Assembly: GCA_049513975.1 (NCBI GenBank)
Contig: JBEKVM010000001.1
Span: 117,734-181,733, forward strand
Source: JBEKOF01 sp049513975
GTDB lineage: Bacteria; Verrucomicrobiota; Verrucomicrobiia; Limisphaerales; Palsa-1400
Direction of reading: 5' to 3'
DNA: 64,000 bases
Under the pieces are notes generated by a model that ran no database searches, had not been told where the DNA came from, and worked only from the letters and a program-made list of their open reading frames with translations. Made by a program: the position numbers and the translations under genes. Positions 50,698 to 59,518 of this stretch are shown here, piece after piece. Positions within the stretch are counted from its first letter, which is position 1, and each line of letters starts with the position of its first letter.

Positions 50698-51669
50698 TCA
50701 ACCCAACTGAACTTGCAAGAACGCAACGGCGGCTTCCGCCCGCGCCACCGCCTGGCTGCAACAGGCCGGGATCAGACAGAATCCGCCGGCGGACAGGGGG
50801 GTGGACTGGCCTTGATCGTGGACCCGCAACGCGCCTTCGACCACCCCCAGGATGTTCATCCGCCCGCCGCGCAAGGCCAGGGCGTCGCCGGGTTGGAGAC
50901 GCCGCAGAGCGACCTGAAAAAGTTTGTCCTTCACCAGCGGGCGAATGGTTCCGGGATGGCCGGGGGAAATTGCGGCGGGCAGCAAGGACGGCTCGACATC
51001 GGCAAAATCAATGCTGGCCAGCGACTGGGCCAGATGAAGCGGGCGCGGCCGGCCGTCCGCATCGAGCCGGTTCCAATCAAAGACCCGGTAGGTGGTGTCA
51101 GAGTTTTGCTGAATTTCAAAAACCATCGTCTCCGCACCCAGAGCGTGAACGCATCCGCTGGGGAGAAACAGGGCGTCGCCGGCTTTGACGGGTATGCGGT
51201 GGAAGCAGTTGGCGACGGCGCCATCGGCCAGTTGTTTTTCAAATTCGGCGCGGGTAACGCCGCGCTTCAATCCCGCGAACAACTCCGCGGCCGGCCCCGC
51301 CTGGGCGACGTACCACATTTCCGTTTTCGGCTCGCCCCCGAGTTGGGCGGCCTGGAGGGCGGGAGGATGAACTTGCAAGGAAAGCTTCTCGCGGGCGTCA
51401 ATAATCTTGATGAGGAGCGGGAACCGTTTGGGCATCTCCGGGAGCGGCCCCAGCAATTTTACAGGGCGCTCCAGCATGATTTGATGCAAGGTCTTTCCTG
51501 TCCAGGGTCCGGCGGCGATGATGCTTTCGTCGCCGGGCCGGTCACTGATCTCCCAGGATTCACCGATGGGCAAATTGGGGGGGAGGCGCTTGGCGTAGAG
51601 CTGCTCCAGGTTGCGTCCGCCCCAGATCCTTTCCTTGAAGATCGGCTCGAAGGTTAAAACGGAGAGCAT
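50698..51669 (-). CDS. manA: Mannose-6-phosphate isomerase, class I
   Basis: From ATG 51669 the protein has 323 residues, the short Bacillus-like form. RIWGGRNLEQLYAKRLP and IGESWEISDRPGDES open it, LSLQVHPPALQAAQ and TEMWYV carry zinc ligands, and FLPSGCVHALGAETMVFEI a further histidine site. It interconverts fructose-6-P and mannose-6-P and so can feed GDP-mannose and related sugars into the polysaccharide. It starts 2-3 bp past the accA stop and is probably co-transcribed with it. TTG 51675 is an alternative start. Confidence 0.92.
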   Translation of the reverse strand: MLSVLTFEPIFKERIWGGRNLEQLYAKRLPPNLPIGESWEISDRPGDESIIAAGPWTGKTLHQIMLERPVKLLGPLPEMPKRFPLLIKIIDAREKLSLQVHPPALQAAQLGGEPKTEMWYVAQAGPAAELFAGLKRGVTRAEFEKQLADGAVANCFHRIPVKAGDALFLPSGCVHALGAETMVFEIQQNSDTTYRVFDWNRLDADGRPRPLHLAQSLASIDFADVEPSLLPAAISPGHPGTIRPLVKDKLFQVALRRLQPGDALALRGGRMNILGVVEGALRVHDQGQSTPLSAGGFCLIPACCSQAVARAEAAVAFLQVQLG

Positions 51670-51671
51670 GG

Positions 51672-52778
51672 TCAAAGTTGCAGGGCCGGACTGGACGTGG
51701 CAGAATTTCCGGGCGGCAAAGACAGCATGGAGGACGGGGCAGGCGGGGCTTTGCCCTCCGGCGCCGCGATTGGCGGAGCCAGGGAGGCCGCCAGGGAAGC
51801 CAGGGCCGGAGACGTGGCGGGGGTCTCGATCTTCTCGGTGAAACGCCCGTGAGCGCGGAATTTATCGTAACGCAGTTTCAAGAGGTCGGGGCTGGAAAGT
51901 TTTTTCAAATCCTCCAGGTTTCGCAGCAAAGCCGCTTTGAGGGCGGCGGCGGTTTCGGCGGGGTTGTTGTGCGCGCCGCCGGCGGACTCCGGGACGATCT
52001 CATCCACCAACCCCAGGGCGAGCAAATCCTTGGCGCTGATCTTCAAGGCCTCGGCGGCTTTGGCGGCGGCGGAGCGCTCCTTCCAGAGGATGGCGGCGCA
52101 ACCTTCCGGGCTGATGACCGAGTAATAGGCGTTTTCCAAAATGAGCACCCGGTCGGCCACGCCAATGCCCAAAGCGCCCCCCGAACCGCCCTCGCCAATG
52201 ACCGCTGCGATCATGGGCGTCTGCAGCAACATCATTTCCCGCAAATTAACGGCGATGGCCTCGCCAATGTGGCGTTCTTCGGCGCCAATGCCGGGAAAAG
52301 CGCCGGGGGTATCCACCAGCGAAATGACGGGCAGGCTGAATTTTTCGGCCAACTGCATCAAGCGCAAGGCCTTGCGGTAACCTTCCGGCAGGGCGGAGCC
52401 GAAGTTGCGGCGGATGTTTTCCTTGGTATCCCGTCCTTTTTGCGTGCCGATGACGAGGACCTTGTGGCCATCGAGCCGGGCCAAGCCGCCTATCAAGGCA
52501 TGATCGTCGGCATAGAGGCGGTCGCCGTGCAGTTCGGAGAAATCGGCAAAGGCCAGGGCCAGGTAATCGAGCATGAAGGGGCGCTTGGGGTGGCGGGCGA
52601 TTTTGACGCGATCCCAGGCGCCGAGGGCGGCAAAGACCTGGCGGCGCATTTCGGCGATTTTAGTTTTCATCGCGGCGATCTCTTCGCCCATGGCATGGCT
52701 TTGCGGGTGTTTTTCGAGTTCGTCCAGCTTGCGTTGCAACTCGAGGATCGGTTTTTCGAAATCAAGCTGATGTTTCAT
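51672..52778 (-). CDS. accA: Acetyl-CoA carboxylase carboxyltransferase subunit alpha
   Basis: The protein has 368 residues. LDFEKPILELQRKLDELE, RPFMLDYLALAFADFSELHG, LPVISLVDTPGAFPGIGAEE and GEGGSGGALGIGVADRVLIL are standard AccA motifs. With AccD it moves the carboxyl group from biotin to acetyl-CoA in fatty-acid synthesis. It exceeds the usual ~320 residues because of a C-terminal Ala/Pro/Ser-rich tail of about 45 residues. A structured leader ending in an intrinsic terminator lies 90 nt upstream on the same strand. Confidence 0.96.
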   Translation of the reverse strand: MKHQLDFEKPILELQRKLDELEKHPQSHAMGEEIAAMKTKIAEMRRQVFAALGAWDRVKIARHPKRPFMLDYLALAFADFSELHGDRLYADDHALIGGLARLDGHKVLVIGTQKGRDTKENIRRNFGSALPEGYRKALRLMQLAEKFSLPVISLVDTPGAFPGIGAEERHIGEAIAVNLREMMLLQTPMIAAVIGEGGSGGALGIGVADRVLILENAYYSVISPEGCAAILWKERSAAAKAAEALKISAKDLLALGLVDEIVPESAGGAHNNPAETAAALKAALLRNLEDLKKLSSPDLLKLRYDKFRAHGRFTEKIETPATSPALASLAASLAPPIAAPEGKAPPAPSSMLSLPPGNSATSSPALQL

Positions 52779-52864
52779 GGCGGCACAACTTTAAGTTCCC
52801 GCACGCGGTTGGCGCAAGCGCAATGTTGTCCATGAAATCTCCAGCCAGCTCCCCGGCTTGGAAT

Positions 52865-52896
52865 AAAAAAGGAGAGCCGGGGCATGCCCGGCTCTC
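52865..52896 (-). terminator. Intrinsic terminator in the accA leader
   Basis: On the minus strand, GAGAGCCGGG and CCCGGCTCTC form a 10-bp GC-rich stem with a 5-nt loop, followed by CTTTTTT. It faces accA from 90 nt upstream, so it would stop transcripts before the gene, or end a separate small RNA. Confidence 0.8.
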
Positions 52897-53030
52897 AAGG
52901 TGATGGGGTCCGAAAGCGCTCACCTGGCGCACAAGTTGTAATGAGGCCAACATCCATGCCGCTCGCACCTCATTACCAGCACGACCCCTCTGCCAAACCA
53001 CTGCCGAGCAGCAATCCTTCTCCATATTAT
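52865..53030 (-). ncRNA. Candidate structured leader or small RNA upstream of accA
   Basis: Three stems follow each other on the minus strand: TAATGAGG/CCTCATTA (52939-52975), AGGTGA/TCACCT (52898-52925), and the terminator stem (52872-52896). A TGATAATAT box near 53025-53035 could be the -10 of its promoter. No known RNA family is recognised. It could be an attenuator for accA-manA or a free sRNA. Confidence 0.4.
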
Positions 53031-53149
53031 CAGAGCAGGCCGGCGCTCTTTTCGTTCAAAATAACTTTGGCCGAATTGAATTGTGGCTTGCAACTTTCCC
53101 CCTCTGGCGGGTTAATAGGGGGAGAATCGGCCGCATTGGCCGTGCAGCT

Positions 53150-54439
53150 ATGGCGCAATTCAATTACAAGGCCCGAAAACGATCGGGTGAAGTGGTCACG
53201 GGAATCCTGGAAGTGGCTGACCGTGGGGCTGCCTTGATGCAAATCGAGCGCCTCGGATTGTTCCCAATCGCGGTGGAGATGCCCAAAGGGGCGGCCGCCG
53301 CCGCCGCCGCCACCGCCGCCACCCAACAACCGGCCGGCAAAAGCGCGTCCTGGATGGAATTCCTGCCTCCGACGCTGCGCCAGAATCTCCAGAAACAAAG
53401 AAAACCTAAATTGCAGGAATTAGCCACGTTCACCAATCAACTGGCCAATTTGCTCAAATGCGGCATGCCGCTGACGGTGGCCCTGAACAGCATGACGCAC
53501 CTGGAAACCAAGGGCATCCCGGCAGAAGTCAGCCGCCAGCTCAAGCAGGATGTCATGGAAGGCAAGGGCCTGTCCGAAGCCATGGCCAGACAGAAGGGCA
53601 TTTTTACCGATCTTTATGTGAACATGGTGCGGGCGGGCGAGCAAAGCGGCGCGCTGGTGGAGGTCTTGCGCCGCATGGGAGACCATTTCGAGCGTTTTTC
53701 CGAGGTGCAGGCCAAGTTCACCTCCGCGCTGGTTTATCCGGCGTTTGTCATCTGTGTCGGCATTGCCATCTCCATTTTCTTCATGACCGTCATGCTGCCG
53801 GCTTTTTTGCAGTTGTTTCAGGGACTGAACGTGCCCCTGCCGCTGCCCACGCGGATCTTGATCGGTCTCAACGATTTCGTCAAGCATTGGGCCTGGCTGG
53901 TGGGCCTGGTCATTGTCTTCGCGGGCTTCATCTTTGCCCGCTACAAGGCCTCGGAAGACGGCAAGGTCAAGATTGACCAGTGGAAAATGAGCGTGCCGAT
54001 TGTGGGCAAGGTGGTGCGGCTCCATCTTTTCGGCCAGTTCTGCCGCACGCTGGCCACGCTGTTGCAGAACGGCGTGCCGGTGTTGAAGGCGCTGGAGATC
54101 GCCGAGCAAATCGTTCCCAACCGCATCCTCAAACAAGCCATCGCCAAGACCCGGCAGGAAGTGACTGACGGCAAAACTATCGCCCAACCCATGGCCCGCA
54201 GCAAAGTGTTTCCGCAATTGATGGTGGATTTGATTAAGATCGGCGAGGAGACGGGCGACGTTCCGGGATCCCTGGCGAACCTGGCCGATACCTACGAGAG
54301 CCAACTGAACATCGGACTGCGGGTGATGACCAACATGATCGAGCCAATCATCATCGTGGTCATGGCCATGTTCGTCGGCTTTTTGCTCATCGCCATTCTC
54401 TCCGCCCTTTTCTCCATCACCGCCAGCATCAAAGTTTGA
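53150..54439 (+). CDS. gspF: Type II secretion / type IV pilus inner-membrane platform protein (GspF/PilC)
   Basis: From ATG 53150 the protein has 429 residues. MAQFNYKARKRSGEVVTGIL is the typical start. Two GspF domains follow, the first with ATFTNQLANLLKCGMPLTVA and the second with FCRTLATLLQNGVPVLKALE, plus three membrane helices (FVICVGIAISIFFMTVMLPA; HWAWLVGLVIVFAGFIFARY; C-terminal). MVDLIKIGEETGDVPGSLA is conserved. An alanine run (about residues 45-55) is an insertion. It heads an operon of pseudopilin genes. Confidence 0.93.
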   Translation: MAQFNYKARKRSGEVVTGILEVADRGAALMQIERLGLFPIAVEMPKGAAAAAAATAATQQPAGKSASWMEFLPPTLRQNLQKQRKPKLQELATFTNQLANLLKCGMPLTVALNSMTHLETKGIPAEVSRQLKQDVMEGKGLSEAMARQKGIFTDLYVNMVRAGEQSGALVEVLRRMGDHFERFSEVQAKFTSALVYPAFVICVGIAISIFFMTVMLPAFLQLFQGLNVPLPLPTRILIGLNDFVKHWAWLVGLVIVFAGFIFARYKASEDGKVKIDQWKMSVPIVGKVVRLHLFGQFCRTLATLLQNGVPVLKALEIAEQIVPNRILKQAIAKTRQEVTDGKTIAQPMARSKVFPQLMVDLIKIGEETGDVPGSLANLADTYESQLNIGLRVMTNMIEPIIIVVMAMFVGFLLIAILSALFSITASIKV

Positions 54440-54443
54440 TGGG

Positions 54444-54953
54444 ATGAACGCCAACCCCCTAACTCTTCCGTCTCCGAGGGCAGGCCGCGCCCGCCGGGCC
54501 GGCGCTTTCACGCTGATTGAAATCCTGGTGGTCGTCGGAATCATCGGGCTGACGTTGACGATGGGCGTGCCGGCCTTTGTGCGCGCCCTGCACAAGGAAG
54601 GCATGCGCAAGGTCGAGTCCGATTTGCTGGAAGCCTGCCAGAAAGCCCGTGGCGGCGCCATCCTCAAAGGAGCCGGCTACCAGGAGCTGAAAATAAGGCC
54701 CATGGAAAGAACCTTCGAAGCCCCGGGCGTCTTCCCCATGACGACCCTTCCGCCCGAAGTCAGCATCCAGTCCATTTCGTTGAATGGAATGGAACTGGCG
54801 CTCGAAGACACGGATGTTGTCACGGTCCGGTTCTTTGCCAAAGGCACCAGTGATGAGTTTGCCATCGTCGTCCGTTCCAACCAGGACGGGACGCTCTGCA
54901 CCGTCACGCTCGACCAGGTGACGGCCTTGGCCGATATTTCGACATCCAGATGA
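54444..54953 (+). CDS. Type II secretion pseudopilin, GspH-like
   Basis: The 169-residue protein has a prepilin leader ending at RRAG, then AFTLIEILVVVGIIGLTLTM with the conserved Glu at +5. The C-terminal region (TVRFFAKGTSDEFAIVV) fits GspH minor pseudopilins. The N-terminal leader PLTLPSPRAGRARR is unusually long and resembles a common GC-rich repeat-encoded segment. The gene starts 4 bp after gspF. Confidence 0.82.
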   Translation: MNANPLTLPSPRAGRARRAGAFTLIEILVVVGIIGLTLTMGVPAFVRALHKEGMRKVESDLLEACQKARGGAILKGAGYQELKIRPMERTFEAPGVFPMTTLPPEVSIQSISLNGMELALEDTDVVTVRFFAKGTSDEFAIVVRSNQDGTLCTVTLDQVTALADISTSR

Positions 54954-55402
54954 AAACGCGCGCGAAAAGCTGCGGAGAGCCGGTGACGCGACAGACGTTG
55001 GCGGCCGTGGGCGCGCTGCGTGGGCGGCGGCGGGCGCAGGCCGCTTTCACGCTGCTGGAAGTCATGATTGCGGCGGCGATCTTTTTTATGGGGATGTTTG
55101 CCCTGCTGGGGGTGTTGAGCAACGGCCTGCATGCCGCGGCCATTTTGCAGAAAAACAGCCCCACCGCGAGCATGGCCGTGGCCGAGTACACTCTGCACGA
55201 CCAACTGGAGGAGGGATCCACCAACGGTGATTTCACCTATGCCGGCGAAAATATTTATCCCGATTACCGATGGGAGCTCAATACGCGCGAGCTTATGACC
55301 AACGGTCTCTTCCAGGTGGATGTGATTGTTTACCACGAAAGCAAGGTTTTTTCCTCGATGCAGATTCTTCTCTTCCGGCCCGATTCGAAGAGGAAGTTTT
55401 GA
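54950..55402 (+). CDS. Type II secretion pseudopilin, GspI-like
   Basis: This 150-residue protein has a prepilin peptidase site in QAAFTLLEVMIAAAIFFMG (Glu at +5). Its long basic leader (RRRAQA before the site) is notable. The mature part (VLSNGLHAAAILQKNSPTAS and so on) fits a minor pseudopilin. It overlaps the GspH-like gene by 4 bp. Order H-I-J-K matches the usual minor pseudopilin order, which supports the assignment. Confidence 0.78.
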   Translation: MKTRAKSCGEPVTRQTLAAVGALRGRRRAQAAFTLLEVMIAAAIFFMGMFALLGVLSNGLHAAAILQKNSPTASMAVAEYTLHDQLEEGSTNGDFTYAGENIYPDYRWELNTRELMTNGLFQVDVIVYHESKVFSSMQILLFRPDSKRKF

Positions 55403-55410
55403 ACCGGAGT

Positions 55411-56070
55411 ATGAAACCGCCCGCTCAGACCCGCCCCCGCGCCTTTACGCTGGTGGAAATCATGGTGGCCATCACCCTGTTCATGTTCATGATGGGCAGT
55501 ATCATGGCCTGTTGGAAGGTCATCGTCAGCGGGACGCGCACGGGCGAGACGGCGGCGGCCATGGCCCAGCGCGCCCGCACCAGCATGCGGGCGATAGAAG
55601 ACTCGCTCAACAACATGGACATATCGAAGTTTAACAACCGGTATTATTATTTCACCAACTACAACCAGGATCAGTATGCCTGCCTGGACTTTGCCGCCCG
55701 CCTGCCCGCCTCCTTTCTCGGCTCGGATTATTTTGGGGATAACGTGGTGCGGCACGTCATTTTCCAGGTCAAGCCAGACGCGGTGGACCGGGACAGACTG
55801 AACCTGGTCATGACCCAGTATCCGGTGCTGGACATCCCCAGCGAGCAGTATCCTCCCAAATCCATCATCCTGGCGCGGGACGTGAGCCTTTTTACCTTGT
55901 CGTTTTGGTCGCCCAAAGACAGCGACTGGCATGACGAGTTTTTGCCCAAACAGCCTGAAGTGCCTCCGATGATCCTCATCACGCTGGGCACCGGCCATTC
56001 GCCCCATGACGCGAGGGTTCCCTTTGAGGTGATTCAACGGGTGGTCCGCCCGCCCACCCTGGCCCATTGA
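55411..56070 (+). CDS. Type II secretion pseudopilin, GspJ-like
   Basis: From ATG 55411 the protein has 219 residues. RPRAFTLVEIMVAITLFMFMMG carries the prepilin signal with Glu at +5. The rest (MAQRARTSMRAIEDSLNNMD, SLFTLSFWSPKDSDWHDEF) fits GspJ, which caps the pseudopilus with GspI and GspK. CCGGAGT precedes the ATG. The last codons overlap the TTG start of the next gene. Confidence 0.8.
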   Translation: MKPPAQTRPRAFTLVEIMVAITLFMFMMGSIMACWKVIVSGTRTGETAAAMAQRARTSMRAIEDSLNNMDISKFNNRYYYFTNYNQDQYACLDFAARLPASFLGSDYFGDNVVRHVIFQVKPDAVDRDRLNLVMTQYPVLDIPSEQYPPKSIILARDVSLFTLSFWSPKDSDWHDEFLPKQPEVPPMILITLGTGHSPHDARVPFEVIQRVVRPPTLAH

Positions 56071-57341
56071 AAACACGCCCCTCCCATAGCTTCTCCCCGC
56101 GCGGCATCGCCTTGATACTGGTCATGGTGGTCATTTTTGCCCTCTCCGTCCTGGTCGCCGCCTTTGCCTATTCGATGTCGGTGGAGATGCGGCTGGCGCA
56201 GATCACCGATTATGACGTGGAACTGGAATGGATGGGCCGTTCCGGCATCGAACTGGCCCGATTCGCCCTGATCAACAAGTGTCAGGAACAGCGAGACATA
56301 GACGCGCTCAACCAGTTTTGGGCCGGCGGCAACGCGCCGTGCAGCAACAACAACCCGCAACTGGAAGCGTATGCCCACGGTGACGGATATGCTTTTAAAG
56401 ATTTTCCTCTCGGCAATGGAAGGATCTCCGTCAAGATCACCGACATGGAGCGGAAATTTGACATCAATGGCCCGAACAATCAGCGGGGACCGCAGTTGGA
56501 TGTCTTGCAAAGGGCGCTGATAGAATGCGGGGTGACCGATCCTTCCCAATCCTCCAAGATCACGGATTCGATCCTGGACTGGGTCAGCCGCGCCCCTGGC
56601 AGTCATATGAACGGCGCCAAAAGCGAATACTACAACCAGATGATTCCGCCTTATAATTGCAAGGAGGGGCCGATTGAGGATATGTCCGAACTGCTGCGGA
56701 TCCAGGGGGTCACGCCTGAGATTTACTGGGGGTCCTACTCGACGAACCACCCGCCGGCGGCTTACCAGCAACAGGGGTTCAATCACACCCCGCACGCCAC
56801 CAAAAGCCGGTTTGCGAACGAGGCCGACAAGGATGTGCCCAACCCGGTCGGCCTGGTGGAGTTGTTCTCGCCTTTTGGCGCCAGGCTCAACATCAACACG
56901 GCCTCGGCCAAAACTCTGCAACTGCTTCCGGGCATTGACGCCAACACCGCCGAACGAATCGTCGAGCAGCGGGCCGGGCCGGATGGCATTGATGGCACGG
57001 AGGACGACGTTCCCTTTCACTCCGTCCAGGAATTAAACAGCGGCCTGCCGGGCGGCGGGGTTCCGCCGGGGGGTATGCCGCCAGGGGGTGTGCCGCCCGG
57101 AGGGATGCCGCCGGGAGGTGTGCCGCCACCAGGGGCCATGCCCGGCGGCATTCCCGGAGCGCCGCAAGCCGGCATCGCGGCCGGCGGACTGGCGGTTTAT
57201 TGCGACGTGCGCAGTTATGTGTTCGAGGTGCGTGTGGAGGCGGAAATCAACGCGGTCAAGCGCACCTTTGTCGGCATCGTCAGCCGTTCCGGTCAAAACG
57301 CCGGCCAGTTCCAGTGTGTCCGGTTTTATTGGGAGGATTGA
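56067..57341 (+). CDS. Type II secretion minor pseudopilin GspK-like
   Basis: TTG 56067 (TTGA overlap) starts a protein of 424 residues. SPRGIALILVMVVIFALSVL is the GspK-type signal segment, which lacks the +5 Glu. The core has WMGRSGIELARFALINKCQE, DMERKFDINGPN, and a late FGARLNINTASAKTLQLLPG (helix-hairpin-helix typical of GspK). Between ~325 and ~360 there is a GGxPPGGxPP repeat (VPPGGMPPGGVPPGGMPPG). It is probably a flexible insertion in the tip subunit. Confidence 0.85.
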   Translation: MKTRPSHSFSPRGIALILVMVVIFALSVLVAAFAYSMSVEMRLAQITDYDVELEWMGRSGIELARFALINKCQEQRDIDALNQFWAGGNAPCSNNNPQLEAYAHGDGYAFKDFPLGNGRISVKITDMERKFDINGPNNQRGPQLDVLQRALIECGVTDPSQSSKITDSILDWVSRAPGSHMNGAKSEYYNQMIPPYNCKEGPIEDMSELLRIQGVTPEIYWGSYSTNHPPAAYQQQGFNHTPHATKSRFANEADKDVPNPVGLVELFSPFGARLNINTASAKTLQLLPGIDANTAERIVEQRAGPDGIDGTEDDVPFHSVQELNSGLPGGGVPPGGMPPGGVPPGGMPPGGVPPPGAMPGGIPGAPQAGIAAGGLAVYCDVRSYVFEVRVEAEINAVKRTFVGIVSRSGQNAGQFQCVRFYWED

Positions 57342-57505
57342 GGCGCGGCGCGCCCATGTCCATTTTTTCCCGGGCCGCAGCCGCACGGCTCGGTTATGAC
57401 CGCGCTTAAAAGTGACGGCCATATCAATTAGCATCACTAATACTTTTCCTAAGAACCAGCCCGCCTCTGGGTGATTTTAGTCGCAAGTCGTTTATTTTAA
57501 GACAC

Positions 57506-57522
57506 TTGTGGAATTTCCACAA
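57506..57522. promoter_or_regulatory. Operator-like palindrome upstream of korA promoter
   Basis: TTGTGGAATTTCCACAA is a near-perfect 17-nt palindrome (8-bp arms, 1-nt centre) ending 3 bp before the -35 box. It could bind an activator or repressor of korAB. Confidence 0.5.
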
Positions 57523-57525
57523 CAT

Positions 57526-57554
57526 TTGACATTCTTATATCACCGTGTTAGCGT
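57526..57554 (+). promoter_or_regulatory. Sigma-70-type promoter of korAB
   Basis: A perfect TTGACA (57526-57531) and TAGCGT (57549-57554) have a 17-nt spacer. A second AT-rich box, TATAAG, follows a few bases later. Confidence 0.55.
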
Positions 57555-57655
57555 ACTATAAGATTAACTGCGCGCCTCGGAGCCGGTGGGACTGAAAAAT
57601 GGTTCCTCTCCCTCAAGACGAGGCTGAATTGACTTAACTTTAACTGCATAAAAAC

Positions 57656-59479
57656 ATGAGTGATGCAAACGCGACGGCAGGCGTGTCGGCGGAGGTCCCC
57701 CGGACATCGAAGATATCCGAGGTGGTGATCCGCTTTGCGGGCAATTCCCAGGACGGCATTCAAGCCATCGGCGGTTTTCTGGCGCGGCTGGCCGGGCGGA
57801 GCGCGCAGGAAGTGATGACCTTCATGACCATCCCTTCCACCATTTCCGGGGGACCCTCCATTTTCCAGGTGCGGATCGGTTCGGGCGAAGTCCTGAGCGC
57901 GGGCGATGAAGCGGACGTGCTGATGGCCTTTTACCAGCATTCCTACGAAAGCCATGTCAACTCGGTGCGCAAAGGAGGCATCATTATTTATGACTCGGAC
58001 CACGTCCAGCCCAACCCGGAGTGGGAGAAGGAATACCGCCATCTGGCCATACCCATTTCCAGCCGGACGATCGAAGCCATCGGCGGTTCGGGCAAGGACA
58101 AGGGGAAGAATATTTTCGCGCTGGGCCTGGTGGCCAAGATATATGATTTGAACGTGCCCAAGCTGGAACGGCTGATTTCGGAGCGTTTCGGGGGCAAGGA
58201 CGAGAGCGTTGTCAAGAATGCGATGATGGCCTTCCACGCCGGGCACGGTTATTCGGTGGGCAACGTGCTGGAGACCTTCCAGTTCGTCGCATCGAAAAAC
58301 CGCGGCGGCCAGCAGTTGGTCATGACGGGCAACGAGGCCCTGGCTTACGGGCTGATCGCCGCCGGGGTGCGCTTCGGCGCCGCCTACCCCATCACGCCGT
58401 GGTCGGAAATCATGGAGTTGCTCCGGCGGGAGCTTCCCAAATACGGGGGGACCTTTGTGCAGTGCGAAGATGAAATTGCGTCCATTTCCATGGCCATCGG
58501 GGCGAGTTGGGCGGGGCGGGTGGCGGTGACCGGCTCCAGCGGTCCGGGCATCTCCCTCAAACAGGAGGCGCTGGGCTGGGCCATCATGGCGGAAGTGCCG
58601 CTCATTGTGATTGACGTGCAGCGCGGCGGGCCTTCCACCGGCCTGCCCACCAACGTCGAGCAGTCCGACTTGAACATCGCCTGTTTTGGCGGGCACGGGG
58701 ACGCCCCCCGGGTGGTGCTGGCCCCCACCGGGGTGGAGGATTGTTTTTATACGGCCATCGAGGCGGTCAACATCGCCCGCAAATATAATGTGCCTGTGGT
58801 GATCTTGAGCGACCAGGCCATTGCCACGCGCATCGAGGCGTTTGCCGAGCCGAACCTGGAAAAAGTTTGCCAGGACATTTCCCCGGACCTCAGCCCGGTG
58901 GCCGAATACACCCCTTACGATCTGGACACCATCACCGGGGTAACGCCGCGCAAGGTCGCGGGCACGCGCATTTTGAACGGGAAGTATCCTGTGGCCAGCG
59001 GCCTGGAACACGATGAAATGGGGCATCCCACCGGCTCGCCCAAGCTGCACATGGAAATGACAGCCAAACGCCGCCGCAAACTGCAGAATCTGGGCGCCGA
59101 ACTGCCGGCGCCCCAGGTTTATGGGCCGCCGGAAGGCAATATCCTGCTGGTCGGCTGGGGCTCCACCCAGGGGCCGTTGCGGGAAGCGGTGGACCGGGCC
59201 CGCGCGGCGGGCGACAGCGTTTCGGCCGTCCACATCCGCTACATCAACCCGCTGCCGCCGGGGCTGGAAAACATTTTTGCCGGTTTCAACCATGTTTATG
59301 TCGTGGAGATGAATGACGAGGGACTTTACGGGTACGGGCAGTTGGCCGGGCTGTTGCGCGCCCGTTTTTGCGATGCCAAAATCCGCGGGCTGAACAAGAC
59401 CGACGGGCTGACCTGGCGGGTGCGGGAAATCCTGGAGCGGGCCAAGAGCACCGTCGCCGCCAGCCTGCGTAAAATGTAA
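57656..59479 (+). CDS. korA: 2-oxoacid:ferredoxin oxidoreductase, fused gamma-alpha subunit
   Basis: The protein has 607 residues. About 1-195 is the gamma domain (VVIRFAGNSQDGIQAIGGFL, then VRKGGIIIYDSDHV); from ~220 on is the alpha domain (MTGNEALAYGLIAAGVRFGA, AAYPITPWSEIMELL, VQCEDEIASISMAIGASWAG, GPSTGLPTNVEQSDL). With KorB it oxidises 2-oxoglutarate (or a related 2-oxoacid) with CoA and ferredoxin. The PITP motif binds substrate/thiamine pyrophosphate side. Other substrates cannot be excluded from sequence. It is the first gene behind the promoter at 57526. Confidence 0.93.
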   Translation: MSDANATAGVSAEVPRTSKISEVVIRFAGNSQDGIQAIGGFLARLAGRSAQEVMTFMTIPSTISGGPSIFQVRIGSGEVLSAGDEADVLMAFYQHSYESHVNSVRKGGIIIYDSDHVQPNPEWEKEYRHLAIPISSRTIEAIGGSGKDKGKNIFALGLVAKIYDLNVPKLERLISERFGGKDESVVKNAMMAFHAGHGYSVGNVLETFQFVASKNRGGQQLVMTGNEALAYGLIAAGVRFGAAYPITPWSEIMELLRRELPKYGGTFVQCEDEIASISMAIGASWAGRVAVTGSSGPGISLKQEALGWAIMAEVPLIVIDVQRGGPSTGLPTNVEQSDLNIACFGGHGDAPRVVLAPTGVEDCFYTAIEAVNIARKYNVPVVILSDQAIATRIEAFAEPNLEKVCQDISPDLSPVAEYTPYDLDTITGVTPRKVAGTRILNGKYPVASGLEHDEMGHPTGSPKLHMEMTAKRRRKLQNLGAELPAPQVYGPPEGNILLVGWGSTQGPLREAVDRARAAGDSVSAVHIRYINPLPPGLENIFAGFNHVYVVEMNDEGLYGYGQLAGLLRARFCDAKIRGLNKTDGLTWRVREILERAKSTVAASLRKM

Positions 59480-59518
59480 TTTCAACCATGCCAGGAAGAA
59501 TTTAAGGAAATAAAATCT

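Larger units (their letters stand above)
52779..53149. other. Divergent region between accA and gspF
   Basis: The 371-bp region includes the candidate structured RNA and terminator upstream of accA (52865-53030). No protein gene is convincing. Confidence 0.5.
57342..57655. other. 314-bp gap before korA with promoter
   Basis: No gene is present. The right part contains the operator-like palindrome (57506-57522), the promoter (57526-57554) and a ~95-nt leader of korA. Confidence 0.65.
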
